Shown piece after piece: positions 5,597-7,944 of a DNA stretch of 7,944 bases; positions within the stretch are counted from its first letter, which is position 1, and each line of letters begins with the position of its first letter. The notes beneath the pieces are model-generated. The model did no database searches. It saw only the letters and a list, made by a program, of their open reading frames with translations, and had not been told where the DNA came from. Origin of the DNA: Pseudomonadota bacterium (GTDB lineage Bacteria > Desulfobacterota > Desulfobacteria > Desulfobacterales > Desulfobacteraceae); NCBI GenBank assembly GCA_018812385.1, contig JAHJDU010000535.1, forward strand, positions 1 to 7,944, given 5' to 3'. The position numbers and the translations under genes are program-made.

Positions 5597-7213
5597 ATGG
5601 ATGCTATTGAGAGTAAAATCAATGTCAATTCTGATGAATTTAAAAAAAATCATAAAGAGATGACAGCCCTTGTTGAGGATTTGGAAAAGGAACTTGACAG
5701 GTCTTTAAACGAACGTTCTGAAAAAGCCTTAACCCGTCAGAAAGAGTCTGGCAAGCTTCCGGCCCAAAAAAAGCTTGAACTTCTTTTGGATAGAAACACT
5801 CCGTTTCTTGAAATAGCACCCCTTGCTGCAAAGGGCATGTATGACACAAAGATACATAAAGCAGGAATTTTAGCTGGGATCGGTGTTATAGAAGGAAGAG
5901 AATGCATGATAAGTATTAACGATGCAACCATAAAAGGTGGATCCATTTATCCAATGGCAGTAAAAAAATCCCTCAGGTGTCAGACAATTGCCATGGAAAA
6001 TCGCCTTCCTTTCATCACTCTTATGGATTCTGCCGGTGCTTTTCTTCCAATGCAGTCAGAAATCTTTCCGGATCTGGATGATGGGGGAAGAATTTTTTAT
6101 AACCAGGCAATGATGTCAAAGATGGGTATCCCGCAGATTGTCGGTGTTATGGGGTTATGTACGGCTGGCGGGGCGTATGGAGTTGCCATGTGTGATGATA
6201 TTGTCCATGTAAAGGGCCATGGTGCAATATTTCTTGGAGGACCTCCCCTTGTTAAAGCTGCAACTGGAGAGGAAGTGACCGCAGATGACCTTGGGGGACC
6301 TGACGTTCACTGCAGGGATTCAGGAGTGTCTGATTACTATGCCGAAGATGATGCACATGCCATACAGATAATAAGGAACATTACAAAGAATCTGCCGGAA
6401 AATGAAAAGGCCAGGCTTACAATGAAAGAGCCTGAACCCCCGTTATATGATCCCAAAGAACTTTATGGCATTGTCAGTCCCGATCTTTCAAAACCATATG
6501 ATTGCAGGGAAGTTATTGCAAGGATAGTTGACGGCAGCAGGTTTCTTGAGTTTAAAGAGATGTACGGCCCGACACTTGTTACAGGGTGGGCAAATATCCA
6601 TGGGTATCCAGTGGGGATACTTGCAAACAACGGAGTTTTGTTTTCTGATAGTGCTCAAAAGGCTACACAATTTATCCAGCTTTGTGACAAGCGTAAGATA
6701 CCCCTTGTGTTTCTCCAGAATATCAATGGTTTTATTATTGGAAAAGCGTATGAAAAAGGAGGGATTACAAAGGATGGCCATAAAATGGTTAATGCTGTTT
6801 CAACGGCTACCGTTCCCAAATTTACTATTATTGTGGGAGCATCTTTTGGTGCCGGCAACTATGCCATGTGCGGAAGAGCTTATTCACCAAGGTTTCTGTG
6901 GATGTGGCCCAATGCCCAGATCGGTGTCATGGGGGGAGCCCAGGCAGCTGATGTTCTTATAACAATTACAAACGATCAGCGTGCAAGGCTGGGTCAGGAA
7001 CCGATGACCCAAGAGGAGAATCAATTTATCAAGGAGCCTGTTATGGCCGCTGCATTAAAAGAGGGGGATCAGTATTACAGCACTTCTCAATTGTGGGATG
7101 ACGGTATAATCGATCCTTCAAAGACAAGGGATGTTTTGGGAATTGCGATTTGTGCTTCGTTGAATGCACCCATAAGGGATGATGTTTATGGATTTGGTGT
7201 TTTTAGAATGTAA
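5597..7213 (+). CDS. Acyl-CoA carboxylase carboxyltransferase subunit, methylcrotonyl-CoA type
   Basis: A complete 538-residue biotin-dependent carboxyltransferase, the usual length for this family. It would move CO2 from carboxybiotin to an acyl-CoA in the cytoplasm. The N-terminal crotonase-like half includes MDSAGAFLP (143-151), the glycine-rich oxyanion loop CTAGGAYG (188-195) and FLGGPPLVKAATGEE (212-226). The C-terminal half has FLQNINGFIIG (372-382), GASFGAGNYAMCGRAYSPRF (414-433) and VMGGAQAA, and it ends GVFRM. These C-terminal signatures are those of the beta subunit of methylcrotonyl-CoA carboxylase (MccB/LiuB), also shared by geranyl-CoA carboxylase, rather than of acetyl-CoA AccD or propionyl-CoA PccB. 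GAGGTGA at 5583-5589 is the ribosome site, 7 nt from the ATG. The biotin carboxylase gene follows by 20 nt, making an operon. Leucine degradation is the likeliest pathway, but other liu-type genes are not in view, so the substrate is not settled. Confidence 0.9.
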   Translation: MDAIESKINVNSDEFKKNHKEMTALVEDLEKELDRSLNERSEKALTRQKESGKLPAQKKLELLLDRNTPFLEIAPLAAKGMYDTKIHKAGILAGIGVIEGRECMISINDATIKGGSIYPMAVKKSLRCQTIAMENRLPFITLMDSAGAFLPMQSEIFPDLDDGGRIFYNQAMMSKMGIPQIVGVMGLCTAGGAYGVAMCDDIVHVKGHGAIFLGGPPLVKAATGEEVTADDLGGPDVHCRDSGVSDYYAEDDAHAIQIIRNITKNLPENEKARLTMKEPEPPLYDPKELYGIVSPDLSKPYDCREVIARIVDGSRFLEFKEMYGPTLVTGWANIHGYPVGILANNGVLFSDSAQKATQFIQLCDKRKIPLVFLQNINGFIIGKAYEKGGITKDGHKMVNAVSTATVPKFTIIVGASFGAGNYAMCGRAYSPRFLWMWPNAQIGVMGGAQAADVLITITNDQRARLGQEPMTQEENQFIKEPVMAAALKEGDQYYSTSQLWDDGIIDPSKTRDVLGIAICASLNAPIRDDVYGFGVFRM

Positions 7214-7233
7214 AAAATACAGGAAGTTATAAT

Positions 7234-7944
7234 ATGTTTAAAAAAATACTCATAGCGAACAGAGGTGAAATTGCCTTGCGGGTTATCAATACATGCAAGG
7301 ATATGGGGATTAAAACAGTTGCTGTTTACTCCGATGCAGATGCAAAAGCAGTTCATGTTCTGGAAGCTGACCAGGCTGTTCATTTAGGTCCATCCGAACC
7401 GTCTCTGAGCTATCTTGATATTGATAAGATTATTAGAGCAGCAAAAGAGACAAATGCTGAGGCGATTCATCCTGGTTACGGTTTTCTTGCTGAAAACTTT
7501 GCCTTTGCTCAAAGATGTGAAAAAGAAAAGATAGTATTCATAGGCCCGCCCTCTGAAGTGATCAGGGATATGGGAGACAAAATAACATCACGAAAGATTA
7601 TGGTTGATAGCGGTGTCCCTGTTACTCCAGGACTTAACCATGCAGAAACCAATATTGATGAAATGTGCAGGCAGGCCAAAAAAGTTGGATACCCGGTTTT
7701 GATAAAGGCTACTGCCGGTGGAGGAGGCAAAGGTATCCGTATTGTGAACGCTCCTGAAGATATGGAAGAGGCCTGTACTGCGGCTTCAAGGGAAGCACAA
7801 AATGCATTTGGGAACCATGAGGTTTATCTTGAAAAATTTTTTGTAAAGGCAAGGCATATTGAATTCCAGATTCTTGCCGACAGGCACGGTAATGTTGTTC
7901 ATCTTTTTGAAAGGGAGTGTTCAGTTCAGAGACGTCACCAGAAG
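7234..7944 (+). CDS. Biotin carboxylase subunit of acyl-CoA carboxylase (partial, runs off right edge)
   Basis: The first 237 codons of an ATP-dependent biotin carboxylase, open to the window end. It would carboxylate biotin for the adjacent carboxyltransferase. Visible motifs are FKKILIANRGEIALR (2-16), HPGYGFLAEN (79-88), MGDK with K116 (the E. coli AccC ATP-binding lysine), KATAGGGGKGIR (158-169) forming the glycine-rich loop of the ATP-grasp domain, EKF (200-202), RHIEFQ (207-212) and ERECSVQRRHQK (226-237). The start is the ATG at 7234, with AGGAAG at 7221-7226 as ribosome site, 20 nt after the previous stop. Numbering tracks E. coli AccC almost exactly, so no indel is present. Whether a biotin carrier domain is fused at the C-terminus, as in MccA-type alpha subunits, or is a separate gene cannot be seen here. 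Confidence 0.95.
   Translation, partial: MFKKILIANRGEIALRVINTCKDMGIKTVAVYSDADAKAVHVLEADQAVHLGPSEPSLSYLDIDKIIRAAKETNAEAIHPGYGFLAENFAFAQRCEKEKIVFIGPPSEVIRDMGDKITSRKIMVDSGVPVTPGLNHAETNIDEMCRQAKKVGYPVLIKATAGGGGKGIRIVNAPEDMEEACTAASREAQNAFGNHEVYLEKFFVKARHIEFQILADRHGNVVHLFERECSVQRRHQK

Noticed and set aside
1..7944. CRISPR arrays, tRNA or rRNA genes, insertion sequence ends
   Set aside because: No regularly spaced repeats, no tRNA-like or rRNA-conserved segments and no transposase or terminal inverted repeats were recognised on either strand.

Overview
The window looks like a chromosomal stretch from an anaerobic bacterium. My best guess is a sulfate-reducing desulfobacterium (Desulfobacteraceae-like), based on the combination of a FadN-type beta-oxidation pair with a methylcrotonyl-type acyl-CoA carboxylase, fairly AT-rich intergenic DNA and overall codon flavour. 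This taxon is an inference, not something the sequence proves.

Left part (1-1385) is accessory DNA. It holds the 5' end of a minus-strand gene whose N-terminus resembles phospholipase-D-like/helicase proteins often found near defence genes. Next to its promoter is a short decayed plus-strand remnant of the C-terminus of the SbcC nuclease ATPase. Then comes a two-gene plus-strand unit of small proteins (a DUF4258-like protein and a DUF2283 protein), laid out like a toxin-antitoxin module and followed by a weakly attC-like non-coding tail.

A strong bidirectional terminator (1386-1431) separates this from the metabolic part. On the minus strand, fadN (5053 to 2645) and fadA (2629 to 1451) form a two-gene operon. 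FadN is a fused 3-hydroxyacyl-CoA dehydrogenase/enoyl-CoA hydratase in the Bacillus FadN domain order, and FadA is a thiolase. Together they would carry out the hydration, second oxidation and thiolytic steps of beta-oxidation.

A 543-bp AT-rich divergent region (5054-5596) holds two nearly identical palindromic operators of the TetR-type fatty-acid-regulator kind. One lies at the predicted start of fadN transcription; the other lies about 170 bp further upstream. The region also contains a nested inverted repeat and a 32-codon micro-ORF of unknown meaning.

On the plus strand (5597 to the right edge) an acyl-CoA carboxylase operon begins: a 538-residue carboxyltransferase subunit of the methylcrotonyl-CoA carboxylase type, then a biotin carboxylase cut by the window end. 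The arrangement suggests a locus for acyl-CoA breakdown (fatty acid and/or leucine or branched/isoprenoid acyl chains) under acyl-CoA-responsive control. I see no strong evidence of a wholly new system; the most unusual parts are the defence-like left edge with its gene remnant and the operator architecture of the divergent region.
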